Shown piece after piece: positions 36,895 through 47,488 of a stretch of 64,000 nt of DNA. Under the pieces are notes generated by a model. The model worked only from the letters and a program-made list of their open reading frames with translations, was not told the origin of the DNA and ran no database searches. A program made the translations under genes and the position numbers. This stretch comes from Labrys okinawensis. Lineage in GTDB: Bacteria; Pseudomonadota; Alphaproteobacteria; Rhizobiales; Labraceae. How positions within the stretch are numbered: position 1 is the stretch's first letter; each line of letters begins with the position of its first letter. The stretch lies in the NCBI RefSeq assembly GCF_002982075.1, contig NZ_PUEJ01000003.1:496001-560000 (forward strand). The letters run 5' to 3'.

Positions 36895-37033
36895 ACCCTC
36901 CCCTGGAGGGGGAGGGTCGACGCGTAGCGTCGGGGTGGGGTGGCCTTCCCTGCTCCGACGCGATGCGTCAATTCTCGATCGCAAGATCACCCCACCCCGG
37001 ACTTCGTCCGACCCTCCCCCTCCAGGGGAGGGT
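36895..37033. repeat. Palindromic repeat A1 (CCCTCCCC...GGGGTGGGG)
   Basis: The outer arms start ACCCTCCCCTGGAGGGGGAGGGT (36895-36917) and end with its inverse copy at 37011-37033. Inside are small hairpins CGACGC-GTA-GCGTCG and GGAC-TTC-GTCC, flanking GGGGTGGGG and its complement CCCCACCCC. It fills the space between the aminotransferase and mmsA. Copies A2 and A3 lie at 42649 and 62430. Confidence 0.9.
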
Positions 37034-37088
37034 AAGATGTTTCGCTTCCCAAGGCGCGCAGCAAGACAGACTCCTTCAGAGGAAACCC

Positions 37089-38585
<1,497 letters not shown>

Positions 38586-38599
38586 GGGGAGTCATATTC

Positions 38600-38692
38600 C
38601 CGGGTGCGCGGGGGCATCCTGCCCGCATCTTCCTAAACCCCGAACGCACTGTTTGCGGAGGTGAAGAGCGGGCAGGATGCCCGCGCACCCGG
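38600..38692. repeat. Hairpin repeat B2, bidirectional terminator position
   Basis: Left arm 38600-38626 and right arm 38668-38692 pair over 25 bp apart from a two-G bulge. Outer sequence is CCGGGTGCGCGG; each inner arm is palindromic (GGGCA-TCC-TGCCC, GCGGGCA-GGA-TGCCCGC). It lies between convergent mmsA and enoyl-CoA hydratase genes, where it could terminate both. Confidence 0.88.
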
Positions 38693-38697
38693 AGAAG

Positions 38698-39471
38698 CTA
38701 CCCCCGGTTGAACTGTGCGGGGCGCTTTTCCACGAAGGCGGCCATGCCTTCCTTCTGGTCTTCGGTCGAGAACAGGGCCTGGAAGACGCGGCGCTCGAAG
38801 GTGAGGCCGCTGGCGAGCGGCAGCTCATAGGCCTGGTTGATCGCCTCCTTCATCACCATGCTCGCCGTCAGCGACATGCTCGCGATGGTCTGCGCCGTCT
38901 TCACCGCGTCCTCGACAAGATCGGCGGCCGGAACGACGCGCGAGGCGAGGCCGCAGCGCTCGGCCTCGGCGGCGTCCATCATGCGGCCGGTCAGGCACAG
39001 TTCCATCGCCTTGGACTTGCCGATCGAGCGAACCAGCCTCTGGCTGCCGCCCATGCCGGGGATGACGCCGAGCTTGATCTCGGGCTGGCCGAATTTGGCG
39101 GTATCGGCGGCCAGGATGAAGTCACACATTAGGGCGAGCTCGCAGCCGCCACCCAAAGCATAGCCGGCTACGGCAGCGATCTTCGGCTTGCGGGAAGCCG
39201 CGAAATGGTTCCATTCCGAGAACCAGTCGCTGCTGTGCATGTCGACGAAGCTCTGGGCCTGCATCTCCTTGATGTCAGCGCCGGCGGCAAAGGCCTTGGC
39301 GGAGCCGGTGATCACCAGGCAGCCGATGGAGGGATCGGCATCCGCCGCCTGGGTGGCTGCCAGGAGTTCGCCGGCCAGCTTGCGGTTGAGCGCGTTGAGG
39401 GCCTCGGGCCGGTTGAGCGTGATCAGCAACACGCGACCGCGCTGTTCGGTGATGATGGTCTCATAGGTCAT
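38698..39471 (-). CDS. Short-chain enoyl-CoA hydratase
   Basis: The 257-residue crotonase-fold protein has the oxyanion-hole segments [11 protein letters not shown] and [15 protein letters not shown], and the catalytic Glu region [14 protein letters not shown]. Enzymes this close to mitochondrial ECHS1 hydrate short-chain enoyl-CoAs, including methacrylyl-CoA and tiglyl-CoA. It is the last gene of the leftward cluster, 9 bp after mmsB. Its role would be the hydration step in valine and isoleucine breakdown. Confidence 0.92.
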   Translation of the reverse strand: MTYETIITEQRGRVLLITLNRPEALNALNRKLAGELLAATQAADADPSIGCLVITGSAKAFAAGADIKEMQAQSFVDMHSSDWFSEWNHFAASRKPKIAAVAGYALGGGCELALMCDFILAADTAKFGQPEIKLGVIPGMGGSQRLVRSIGKSKAMELCLTGRMMDAAEAERCGLASRVVPAADLVEDAVKTAQTIASMSLTASMVMKEAINQAYELPLASGLTFERRVFQALFSTEDQKEGMAAFVEKRPAQFNRG

Positions 39472-39480
39472 GTCTGGTCC

Positions 39481-40368
39481 TCAATGCTTGCCGCGCAGCA
39501 GCCGGATGATGGCGGAGAAATCCTCGATGCCATGGCCGAGGCCGTCGAACAGGGAATAGAGCTGGGCCGCTTCGGCGCCAAGCGGTGTGTTGGCGCCCAC
39601 TGCATTGGCTGCCGCCTGGGCGAGCTTGAGATCCTTGAGCATCAGCGCGGCGGCAAATCCCGGCTTGTAGTCGTTGTTGGCGGGTGAAGTCGGCACCGGC
39701 CCCGGCACCGGGCAATAGCTGGTGAGGGACCAGCATTGGCCGGAGGAGGTCGAGGCCACGTCGTAGAGCGCCTGCTGCGACAGGCCGAGCTTTTCGCCGA
39801 GCGCGAAGGCCTCGCAAACGCCGACCATCGAAATGCCGAGGATCATGTTGTTGCAGATCTTGGCGGCCTGACCGGCGCCGGCGGTGCCGCAATGCACCAC
39901 GCGCTTGCCCATCACATTGAGCAGGGGCTCGGCTCGGGCAAAGGCCTCGCCGGTGCCGCCGACCATGAAGGTCAGCGTGCCGGCCTTGGCGCCGCCCACG
40001 CCGCCGGAGACGGGAGCGTCAACGGCGGCGAGCTTTCGCGCGGCGGCGATGTCATGGGCCTTGCGGGCGCTGTCGACATCGATGGTGGAGCTGTCGATCA
40101 GCAGCGTGCCATCCGGTACGAGGCTGGCCAGCTCAGACCACACCTTCAGCACATGAGCGCCGGCCGGCAGCATGGTGACCACGGCGTCGGCCTCCTTGAC
40201 CGCCTCGGCGGCGGAGGAGGCAATGGTCACGCCATCGGCGCGTGCACTGTCGAGCGAGGCCTGGGACAGATCGAAGCCGCGCACCTCGTGCCCGGCCTTG
40301 ACCAGATTGGCGGCCATCGGCCCACCCATATTGCCGAGACCAATGAAACCTATCTTGCTGCTGGCCAT
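39481..40368 (-). CDS. mmsB: 3-Hydroxyisobutyrate dehydrogenase
   Basis: MmsB oxidises 3-hydroxyisobutyrate to methylmalonate semialdehyde with NAD+. The 295 residues have the Rossmann start FIGLGNMGGPMAANLVKAGH, the substrate-binding DAPVSGGVGGAKAGTL and the lysine motif GAGQAAKICNNM, all typical of the beta-hydroxyacid dehydrogenase family. Its neighbours make the preceding (hydrolase) and following (MmsA) steps of valine degradation, which settles the family-level ambiguity. It begins 57 bp after the hydrolase stop. Confidence 0.95.
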   Translation of the reverse strand: MASSKIGFIGLGNMGGPMAANLVKAGHEVRGFDLSQASLDSARADGVTIASSAAEAVKEADAVVTMLPAGAHVLKVWSELASLVPDGTLLIDSSTIDVDSARKAHDIAAARKLAAVDAPVSGGVGGAKAGTLTFMVGGTGEAFARAEPLLNVMGKRVVHCGTAGAGQAAKICNNMILGISMVGVCEAFALGEKLGLSQQALYDVASTSSGQCWSLTSYCPVPGPVPTSPANNDYKPGFAAALMLKDLKLAQAAANAVGANTPLGAEAAQLYSLFDGLGHGIEDFSAIIRLLRGKH

Positions 40369-40425
40369 TGGGGACTCCTTTGCGAGAATGCGATCGGGAT
40401 GGGTGCGGTGCGCATCAGCATGCGC

Positions 40426-41490
40426 TCAGGGAAACACCCGATCTGTGACCGGCTGGATCCAGGCCTCGATGTCGCGGTCATCCACTTCGGCGAGGCTCGG
40501 CGGTGACCAGCGCGGGTTGCGATCCTTGTCGATGATCGCCGCCCGCACGCCCTCGTAGAAGTCATGGCCCTGCGCCACGGCAACCGCGGCGGCGAATTCG
40601 CGCTCCAGGCATTCTTCCAGCCCGCTCGCCTCGCGGGCGAGACGGACCAGGCGGAAGGTGAGCTTGAGGCTGGTCGGTGATTTCGAAGCAATGATGTCGC
40701 GCGCCTTCATCGCGAAGGACGAGCCATCCGCGTCAAGGGCCTGCAGGATGGTTTCGACGGAGGAGCCGGCAAAGCATTGGTCGATCAGGGCGCGATGCTC
40801 GGCAAGGCGAGCGGGTTCGGGGCGTATGGCGTGCTTGCCGAGCAAGGCGCGGATGGCCTCATTGCCGGTTCCCGGCGTCAGCTGCGCCAACGCCTCGATC
40901 AGGGCGGGGATGTTGCCCAGCGGGATCTGGAGGTCGGCCAGGCCGGCATAGATCGCATCTGCCGCGCCGATGGTCTCGCCGGTGAGGGCGAGGTAGGTGC
41001 CGATCTCGCCCGGCGCATGGGCGAGCAGCCAGGTGCCGCCGACATCCGGCACGAAGCCGATGCCGACTTCCGGCATGGCGATGCGGCTGCGCTCGGTGAC
41101 GATGCGGTGGGCGCCATGCGCCGACAGGCCGATGCCGCCGCCCATTGTGATGCCGTCCATCACGGCCAGATAGGGCTTGGAAAAGCGGGCGATGCGGGCA
41201 TTGACGCGATATTCGTCGCGCCAGAATTTCGCTCCCGTGCCGTTGGGCGTTCGCTCGCCCTCATAGAGGGCGCGGATGTCGCCGCCGGCGCACAGGCCGC
41301 GCTCGCCTTCCCCCGTCAGCAGCACGGCGGCGATGGCTGCATCCTTCTCGAAGGCGTCCAGGGCCGGCGCGATCAGATGCACCATGGCGCGGGTGAGGCT
41401 GTTCATCGCCTTGGGGCGATTGAGCCGGATGCGGCCGAGCGAGCCCTTACGTTCGACGATGATTTCAGGAAGCGTTTCCACTGCTGTCAT
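40426..41490 (-). CDS. 3-Hydroxyisobutyryl-CoA hydrolase
   Basis: From ATG 41490, sharing one base with the upstream stop, the product has 354 residues, the length of the HIBCH branch of the crotonase family. Signatures are GLCAGGDIRALYEG, MDGITMGGGIGLSAHG and the catalytic MPEVGIGFVPDVGGTW, followed by an ECH_2 C-terminal region. It frees 3-hydroxyisobutyrate from CoA, the committed step unique to valine catabolism. Acyl-CoA dehydrogenase upstream and mmsB downstream are the adjacent steps. Confidence 0.93.
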   Translation of the reverse strand: MTAVETLPEIIVERKGSLGRIRLNRPKAMNSLTRAMVHLIAPALDAFEKDAAIAAVLLTGEGERGLCAGGDIRALYEGERTPNGTGAKFWRDEYRVNARIARFSKPYLAVMDGITMGGGIGLSAHGAHRIVTERSRIAMPEVGIGFVPDVGGTWLLAHAPGEIGTYLALTGETIGAADAIYAGLADLQIPLGNIPALIEALAQLTPGTGNEAIRALLGKHAIRPEPARLAEHRALIDQCFAGSSVETILQALDADGSSFAMKARDIIASKSPTSLKLTFRLVRLAREASGLEECLEREFAAAVAVAQGHDFYEGVRAAIIDKDRNPRWSPPSLAEVDDRDIEAWIQPVTDRVFP

Positions 41491-42632
41491 CAGCGGCTCC
41501 CCAGCAGGGCACGGGCAATGATCACACGCATGATTTCGTTGGTTCCCTCCAGAATTTGATGCACCCTGAGATCCCTGACGATCTTCTCGACGCCGTATTC
41601 GCTCAAGTAGCCATAGCCACCGTGAAGCTGCAGTGCCTGATTGGCAACCTCGAAACCGGCATCGGTGACGAAGCGTTTGGCCATGGCGCAAAAGCGCGTC
41701 GCCTCGGGGCTCTTGGCATCGAGGGCGCTCGCGGCCCGCCAGAGGAAGGTGCGCGCCACCTCCAGATCCGTCGCCATGTCGGCAAGGCGAAACTGCAGGG
41801 CCTGGAAATCCGAGATCTTACGTCCGAAGGCTTTTCGCTCACCCATATAGGCGATTGCCTTGTCGAGGGCGGCCTGGGCGCCGCCGAGCGAGCAGGCGGC
41901 GATGTTGAGGCGGCCGCCATCGAGCGCCGCCATGGCGATGCGAAAGCCCTGGCCTTCTTCGGCGATGCGGTTGGCCGCCGGGACCCGGACATTCTCGAAC
42001 ATCACCGCGCGGGTCGGCTGGGCATGCCAGCCCATCTTCTTCTCGCTCGCACCGAAGGAAAGGCCGGGCGTATCCTTGTGCACGATGAAGGTGGAGATGC
42101 CCTTGGGGCCTTCCCCTCCGGTGCGGGCCATCACGATGTAGAGATCGCTGGCACCGGCACCGGAAATGAACTGTTTCTGGCCATTGAGGATGTAGTGATC
42201 GCCGTCGCGCACGGCCCGGGTGGCGAGGGATCCGGCATCGGAGCCGACGCCGGGCTCGGTGAGGCAGTAGCTGGCGATCGTCTCCATTTTCGTCATGGCC
42301 GGCAACCATTGGCTGCGCTGTTCGGGTGAGCCATAGGCGTCGACGATCCAGGCGCACATATTGTGGATCGACAGGAAGGAGGCGATGGCCGGACACCCCG
42401 ACGACAAGGCTTCAAAGATCAGGGCCGCGTCGAGCCGGGTGAGGCCGGAGCCACCCACGTCCTCACGCACATAGATCGCGGCCATGCCGAGGTCTGCCGC
42501 CGCCTTGAGCGTGTCGACGGGGAAATGCCTGTTCTGGTCCCATTCGAGGGCATGCGGGGCGATCGCCTCCGCCGCAAAGCCGGCGGCCATTTCCCGGATG
42601 GCTGTTTGTTCGTCGCTGAGTTCGAAGTCCAT
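41490..42632 (-). CDS. Acyl-CoA dehydrogenase, probably isobutyryl-CoA dehydrogenase
   Basis: The 380-residue flavoenzyme has ACAD signatures CLTEPGVGSDAGSL and QLHGGYGYLSEYGVEKIVRDLRVHQILEGTNEIM, with the catalytic Glu in the LEGTNEIM block. Gene context (HIBCH immediately downstream, mmsB, mmsA) favours isobutyryl-CoA, giving methacrylyl-CoA; 2-methylbutyryl-CoA may also be used. Electrons would pass to ETF. Repeat A2 separates it from the upstream mmsA paralogue. Confidence 0.92.
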   Translation of the reverse strand: MDFELSDEQTAIREMAAGFAAEAIAPHALEWDQNRHFPVDTLKAAADLGMAAIYVREDVGGSGLTRLDAALIFEALSSGCPAIASFLSIHNMCAWIVDAYGSPEQRSQWLPAMTKMETIASYCLTEPGVGSDAGSLATRAVRDGDHYILNGQKQFISGAGASDLYIVMARTGGEGPKGISTFIVHKDTPGLSFGASEKKMGWHAQPTRAVMFENVRVPAANRIAEEGQGFRIAMAALDGGRLNIAACSLGGAQAALDKAIAYMGERKAFGRKISDFQALQFRLADMATDLEVARTFLWRAASALDAKSPEATRFCAMAKRFVTDAGFEVANQALQLHGGYGYLSEYGVEKIVRDLRVHQILEGTNEIMRVIIARALLGSR

Positions 42633-42648
42633 GGTGGTCGCCTATCTT

Positions 42649-42810
42649 TACCCTCCCCTCGATGTCCGCACGTCCTGCGGATGTGCGAGGGGTCGACGCG
42701 CAGCGTCGGGGTGGGGTGATGGTCTTGACCGGTGTGGTTCCCACCCCACCCCGGCCTTTCAGCCGACCCCTCGCACGTCCGCAGGACGTGCGGACATCGA
42801 GGGGAGGGTA
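42649..42810. repeat. Palindromic repeat A2 with longer outer hairpins
   Basis: This copy shares the A-family core (CGACGC-GCA-GCGTCG, GGGGTGGGG, CCCCACCCC, CGACCCC) but its outer hairpins are longer and carry GTCCGCACG-TCC-TGCGGA on the left and the inverted counterpart on the right. The two ends, TACCCTCCCCTCGATG and CATCGAGGGGAGGGTA, are perfectly inverted. It lies between two codirectional genes. Confidence 0.9.
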
Positions 42811-42819
42811 GAGATTGCC

Positions 42820-44316
42820 TCACCGCATCGTCGGGATCGAGAAGTCGGCGCCGCTCTTGATGCCGCTCGGCCAGCGCGAGGTCACCGTCTTGGTCTTGGT
42901 ATAGAAGCGGATCGAATCCGGCCCATGCTGGTTGAGGTCGCCGAAGCCCGAGCGCTTCCAGCCGCCGAAGGTGTGATAGGCGATCGGCACCGGGATCGGC
43001 ACGTTGATGCCGACCATGCCGACATTGACCCTGGCGGCAAAGTCGCGGGCGGCATCGCCGTCGCGCGTGAAAATGGCGACGCCATTGCCGTAGGAATGCT
43101 TTGTCGGCAAAGCAAGTGCTTCCTCGTAGGTGTCTGCCCGCACGACGGAGAGCACCGGCCCGAAGATCTCCTCCTTGTAAATCGTCATATCGGGCTTGAC
43201 CTCGTCGAACAGGCAGCCGCCCATGAAGAAGCCATTCTCATAGCCTTGCAGGCGGAAATTGCGGCCGTCGACGGCCAGCTTGGCGCCTTCGTTGACACCG
43301 ATCTCGACATAGCGCTTGACGCGCTCCACCGCCTCGCGGGTGACCAGCGGCCCGTAATCGGCGGAGCCATCGTTGGAGGGGCCGATCTTCAGCGATTCCA
43401 CCCGCGGGATCAGCCTTTCCATCAGCGCATCGCCCGTGGCCTTGGTGACGGGAACGGCGACGGAGATCGCCATGCAACGCTCGCCCGCCGAACCGTAGCC
43501 GGCGCCGATCAGGGCATCGACGACCTGGTCCATGTCGGCATCGGGCATGACGATGGCGTGGTTCTTGGCGCCGCCGAAACACTGAGCCCGCTTGCCGGTC
43601 TGGGCGGCGCGGACATAGATGTATTCGGCGATCGGGGTGGAGCCGACGAAGCCCACGGCGCGGATGTCCTCGTCGTCGAGAATCGCGTCGACCGCTTCCT
43701 TGTCGCCATTGACGACATTGAAAACGCCTGCCGGCAGGCCGGCCTCGACGAAGAGCTCGGCGATGCGGATGGGCACGGAAGGATCGCGTTCGGATGGCTT
43801 GAGGATGAAGGCGTTGCCGCAGGCGAGCGCCGGTGCGCATTTCCACAGGGGGATCATCGCCGGGAAATTGAAGGGCGTGATGCCGGCGACGACACCGAGC
43901 GGCTGGCGCAGGGAATAGACGTCGATGCCGGTGCCGGCGCTCTCGGTATATTCGCCCTTGAGCAGATGCGGCACGCCGACGGCGAATTCCACCACTTCGA
44001 GGCCGCGCTGGATGTCGCCCTTGGCATCCGGCACCGTCTTGCCGTGCTCGCTCGCCAGGAGCTCGGCCAGACTGTCATGCTCGTCACGCATCAATTCGAG
44101 GAAGCGCATCAGCACGCGGGCGCGGCGCTGCGGGTTCCACCCCGCCCAGACCAGCTGCGCCTCGCGGGCGTTCTCGACAGCCGCCCGAATTTCCGCCGCG
44201 CTGGCGAGTGCCACCTTGGCCTGCACATCGCCGGTGGTGGGATTGAACACGTCGGCAAAACGGCCGCTGGTGCCCTCGACACGCTTGCCGGCGATGAAAT
44301 GTCCGATCTGTCGCAT
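42820..44316 (-). CDS. mmsA: CoA-acylating methylmalonate-semialdehyde dehydrogenase, valine-cluster paralogue
   Basis: This is a second 498-residue MmsA, with Cys in GSAGERCMAISVAVPV, FGGAKNHAIVMPDAD and PIPIAYHTFGGWKRSGFGD. It is clearly diverged from the 37089 copy, so it is not a recent duplication. Position among the acyl-CoA dehydrogenase, hydrolase and mmsB genes suggests it works on methylmalonate semialdehyde, yielding propionyl-CoA at the end of valine breakdown. Palindromic repeats flank it on both sides (A2 and B3). Confidence 0.93.
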   Translation of the reverse strand: MRQIGHFIAGKRVEGTSGRFADVFNPTTGDVQAKVALASAAEIRAAVENAREAQLVWAGWNPQRRARVLMRFLELMRDEHDSLAELLASEHGKTVPDAKGDIQRGLEVVEFAVGVPHLLKGEYTESAGTGIDVYSLRQPLGVVAGITPFNFPAMIPLWKCAPALACGNAFILKPSERDPSVPIRIAELFVEAGLPAGVFNVVNGDKEAVDAILDDEDIRAVGFVGSTPIAEYIYVRAAQTGKRAQCFGGAKNHAIVMPDADMDQVVDALIGAGYGSAGERCMAISVAVPVTKATGDALMERLIPRVESLKIGPSNDGSADYGPLVTREAVERVKRYVEIGVNEGAKLAVDGRNFRLQGYENGFFMGGCLFDEVKPDMTIYKEEIFGPVLSVVRADTYEEALALPTKHSYGNGVAIFTRDGDAARDFAARVNVGMVGINVPIPVPIAYHTFGGWKRSGFGDLNQHGPDSIRFYTKTKTVTSRWPSGIKSGADFSIPTMR

Positions 44317-44350
44317 GGCTGTATCCTTTGTCGTGGTTTGAATATTTCCC

Positions 44351-44428
44351 GGGTGCGCGGACGTCTCGTCCGCTCTTGGAAACGTCGCGCTTACAGAAGG
44401 GAAGAGCGGACGGGACGTCCGCGCACCC
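44351..44428. repeat. Hairpin repeat B3
   Basis: Arms 44351-44377 and 44402-44428 pair over 27 bp with one T/C difference that keeps a G-U pair in RNA. Outer GGGTGCGCGG is identical to B2, but the inner palindromes are different (GCGGACG-TCT-CGTCCGC, GCGGACG-GGA-CGTCCGC). It lies between mmsA and the acyl-CoA synthetase gene. Confidence 0.88.
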
Positions 44429-44448
44429 GAAACGCCGTCGCCGCAACC

Positions 44449-46170
44449 CTATGCCCGCTTCCTCTCCGATGCCATCTCCGGGAAGTCGGTCTCTGCGAAC
44501 TCGATACCCCGGAACGCACTTTGCGTATCGCCTTCCACTTCCAGCCGGCGCAGCTGCACCCGCCGGATCTTGCCGGAGATGGTCTTGGGCAGCTCGGTGA
44601 CGAACTCGATGCGGCGGATGCGTTTGAAAGGGGCGAGACGCTCATTGGTATAGCGAAAGATCGACAGGGCCGTCTCCCGTGACGGTTTGGCTGCGCCGAC
44701 CAGCAGCACATAGGCCTTGGGGATCGACAGGCGGATGGCATCGGCCACCGGCACAATGGCGGCCTCGGCCACCGACTCGTGTTCGATCAATACGCTTTCG
44801 AGCTCGAAGGGGCTGATGCGGTAATCGGAGGATTTGAAGACGTCGTCGGCGCGGCCGACGAAGGTGAGGTATCCTTCTTCGTCGACAAAGGCGACGTCAC
44901 CGGTGCGGTACACCTCCTCTTCCAAGCCCCGCAGCTTGCCGTCGGTCCCCTGATAGCCTTGCATCAGACCGGCCGGTCTATTGCCGCCGAGCGGCAGGCA
45001 GACCTCGCCTTCCGTGGCAGGCTTGCCATCGGCATCGAGCACGCGGATGTCGTAGCCGGGGAGGGGACGGCCCATGGCGCCGACCTTGATCGGCTGTCCC
45101 GGCGAATTGGCGATCTGGGCCGTGGTTTCGGTCTGGCCATAGCCGTCGCGGATGGTCAGCCCCCAGGCGTCCCGCACCCGCTCGATCACTTCCGGATTGA
45201 GCGGCTCGCCGGCGCCACACACTTCGCGCAGCGAAACCTTGTAGGCGGCGAGATCCTCCTGGATCAGCAGCCGCCAGACGGTCGGTGGCGAGCAGAGCGT
45301 GGTGACCTCGCAGCGTTCGAGTTCGCGCAGCAGCACCTTGGCGCTGAACTGCGGCTGGTTGATCACCAGCACCGTGGCGCCGGCGTTCCAGGGCGCGAAG
45401 AACGAGCTCCAGGCGTGTTTGGCCCAGCCGGGCGACGACACGTTGAGGTGGATGTCGCCGGGCTGCAGGCCGAGCCAGTACATGGTCGAGAGCGCGCCGA
45501 TCGGATAGCTGCGCTGGGAATGGCGCACCAGCTTGGGCTTGGCGGTGGTGCCGGAGGTGAAATAGAGCAGCAGCGGATCGTGCGAATGGGTCGGGCTATC
45601 CGGCGTGAAGATGGCAGGCTGGTCGAAAGCCTCGGCATAGGCGATCCAGCCGGCCTCACCCCCTGGGCCGACGACGATGCGTTTCACCTCCGGGGGCGCC
45701 ACGCTCTCGCATTTGGCGAGCTGGTCGCGTTCGGCGACGATGGCGCGGGCCTTGCCGCGGTCGAAACGATCGGCGAGCTCGTCCGGGGTGAGCAGCGTCG
45801 TGGCCGGAATGAGGATCAGGCCGAGCTTGATCGCCGCCAGCGTCGTCTCCCAGATCGCGGGCACGTTGCCGAGCAGCACCAGGACGTGATCGCCGCGTTT
45901 CAGGCCCTGGGCGCGCATGAAGTTCGCCACCTGGTTGGAGCGCCGGCTGAGCTCGGCGAAGCTGAGACGGGTCTCGGTTCCGGTGGCTGTGTCGACGATC
46001 CAAAGGGCCGTGCGGTCCCGGCTGTCGGGAGCGGTGGCGAGCTCGGCGTCGAACCAGTCCAGCGCCCAGTTGAAGCCGGCCCCGTCGGGCCAGCGGAAGC
46101 CGGCGCGGGCCGTCTCGTAGTCGGTGCGATGCTTGAGCAGAAAGTCACGAGCCTGCCGAAAATCGGGCAT
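44449..46170 (-). CDS. AMP-forming acyl-CoA synthetase (acetate/medium-chain type)
   Basis: From ATG 46170, with GAGGAAAC upstream, the product has 573 residues. It has the adenylation signature LLLYFTSGTTAKPKLVRHS, the GYGQTETT motif, TGDVAFVDEEGYLTFVGRADDVFKSSDYRI and the catalytic lysine in KTISGKIRR. It resembles medium-chain or propionate/acyl-CoA ligases rather than long-chain enzymes. In this cluster it may activate free branched short-chain acids such as isobutyrate or 2-methylbutyrate, which is inference from position. Confidence 0.88.
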   Translation of the reverse strand: MPDFRQARDFLLKHRTDYETARAGFRWPDGAGFNWALDWFDAELATAPDSRDRTALWIVDTATGTETRLSFAELSRRSNQVANFMRAQGLKRGDHVLVLLGNVPAIWETTLAAIKLGLILIPATTLLTPDELADRFDRGKARAIVAERDQLAKCESVAPPEVKRIVVGPGGEAGWIAYAEAFDQPAIFTPDSPTHSHDPLLLYFTSGTTAKPKLVRHSQRSYPIGALSTMYWLGLQPGDIHLNVSSPGWAKHAWSSFFAPWNAGATVLVINQPQFSAKVLLRELERCEVTTLCSPPTVWRLLIQEDLAAYKVSLREVCGAGEPLNPEVIERVRDAWGLTIRDGYGQTETTAQIANSPGQPIKVGAMGRPLPGYDIRVLDADGKPATEGEVCLPLGGNRPAGLMQGYQGTDGKLRGLEEEVYRTGDVAFVDEEGYLTFVGRADDVFKSSDYRISPFELESVLIEHESVAEAAIVPVADAIRLSIPKAYVLLVGAAKPSRETALSIFRYTNERLAPFKRIRRIEFVTELPKTISGKIRRVQLRRLEVEGDTQSAFRGIEFAETDFPEMASERKRA

Positions 46171-46243
46171 GAAGGTTTCCTCGCTTGCCGAGCACAATGA
46201 AAGTGCCGTTATTTTCGTTGATCGTTCAGCCGTCCTTCCTCGT

Positions 46244-47428
46244 TCAGACCAGCCGCTCCACCGCCATGGCCGTCGCCTCGCCGCCGCCGATGCACAGGCT
46301 GGCGACGCCGCGCTTCAGCCCATGGCTTTCGAGGGCGGCCAGCAGCGTCACCAGCACGCGCGCACCGGAAGCGCCGATCGGATGGCCGAGGGCGCAGGCA
46401 CCGCCATGCACGTTGACCTTGTCCGAAGGCAGGTCGAGATCCCGCATGGCCGCCATGGTCACCACGGCGAAAGCCTCGTTGATTTCGAAAAGGTCGACTT
46501 CCTCGGCCGTCCATCCCGTGCGCTCGAACAATTTGCGTATGGCGCCGATCGGGGCGGTGGCGAAGCGGTTCGGCTCCTGGGCGTGGCTGGCATGGCCGAC
46601 GATGGCAGCAAGCGGCGTCAGGCCGCGCTTTTCCGCCTGCGAGCGGCGCATCAGCACCAGGGCGGCGGCGCCATCGGAGATGGAGCTGGAATTGGCCGCC
46701 GTCACCGTGCCGCCTTCGCGGAAGGCCGGCTTCAGCGTCGGGATCTTGTCGGGACGGGCCTTGCCCGGCTGCTCGTCGACGCCGACGACCTGCTCGGTCT
46801 TGCCCGTGCCGACGGTCACGGGCACGATCTCGCTGTCGAAACGTCCGTCGCGAATGGCGGCCTGGGCCCGGCTCAACGATTGCAGTGCAAATTCATCCTG
46901 CGCCTCGCGGGTGAACTGATAGGCTTCGGCACAATCCTCGGCGAAGGTGCCCATCAGGCGGCCCTTCTCATAGGCATCCTCGAGCCCGTCCAGGAACATA
47001 TGGTCCTTCACGCTGCCATGCCCCATGCGGTAGCCACTGCGTGCGCGGTCGAGCAGATAGGGCGCGTTGGTCATGCTCTCCATGCCGCCGGCCACCACCA
47101 CGCCGGCGGTGCCGGCGGCGATCAGGTCATGGCCTAGCATGGCGGCCTGCATGCCCGAACCGCACATCTTGTTGACGGTGGTGGCGGGCGTCGAAATCGG
47201 CAGGCCCGCACCGAGGGCGGCCTGGCGGGCCGGTGCTTGGCCCTGGCCGGCGGCGAGCACGCAGCCGAACACGATTTCCTCGACCGTTTCGGCAGGCAGC
47301 CCGGCCCGGGACACCGCAGCCGAGATGGCGGCCGCGCCGAGGCGAGCCGCTGGCAGGCTGGAAAAGGCTCCCTGAAAACCGCCGAGCGGCGTACGCGCGG
47401 AACCGACGATCACGACCGGGTCATTCAT
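46244..47428 (-). CDS. Acetyl-CoA acyltransferase (thiolase)
   Basis: The 394-residue thiolase has the acyl-accepting Cys in VNKMCGSGMQAAM, the His motif GGACALGHPIGASGAR and the second Cys in ASLCIGGGEATAMA. It belongs to the degradative/biosynthetic short-chain thiolase group. Next to a type-II 3-hydroxyacyl-CoA dehydrogenase, the likely job is cleavage of 2-methylacetoacetyl-CoA to propionyl-CoA and acetyl-CoA in isoleucine degradation; acetoacetyl-CoA is an alternative substrate. Confidence 0.93.
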   Translation of the reverse strand: MNDPVVIVGSARTPLGGFQGAFSSLPAARLGAAAISAAVSRAGLPAETVEEIVFGCVLAAGQGQAPARQAALGAGLPISTPATTVNKMCGSGMQAAMLGHDLIAAGTAGVVVAGGMESMTNAPYLLDRARSGYRMGHGSVKDHMFLDGLEDAYEKGRLMGTFAEDCAEAYQFTREAQDEFALQSLSRAQAAIRDGRFDSEIVPVTVGTGKTEQVVGVDEQPGKARPDKIPTLKPAFREGGTVTAANSSSISDGAAALVLMRRSQAEKRGLTPLAAIVGHASHAQEPNRFATAPIGAIRKLFERTGWTAEEVDLFEINEAFAVVTMAAMRDLDLPSDKVNVHGGACALGHPIGASGARVLVTLLAALESHGLKRGVASLCIGGGEATAMAVERLV

Positions 47429-47488
47429 CTCCAGGTCCCTTTCTGTAAAAGAAGATTTTACGCCGATTTCGGCGTTGTGTGTGGCCGA

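Noticed and set aside
42484..44682. Plus-strand 732-codon frame opposite the second mmsA
   Set aside because: It overlaps mmsA and repeat sequence completely and shows no family motif; the minus-strand gene is unambiguous.
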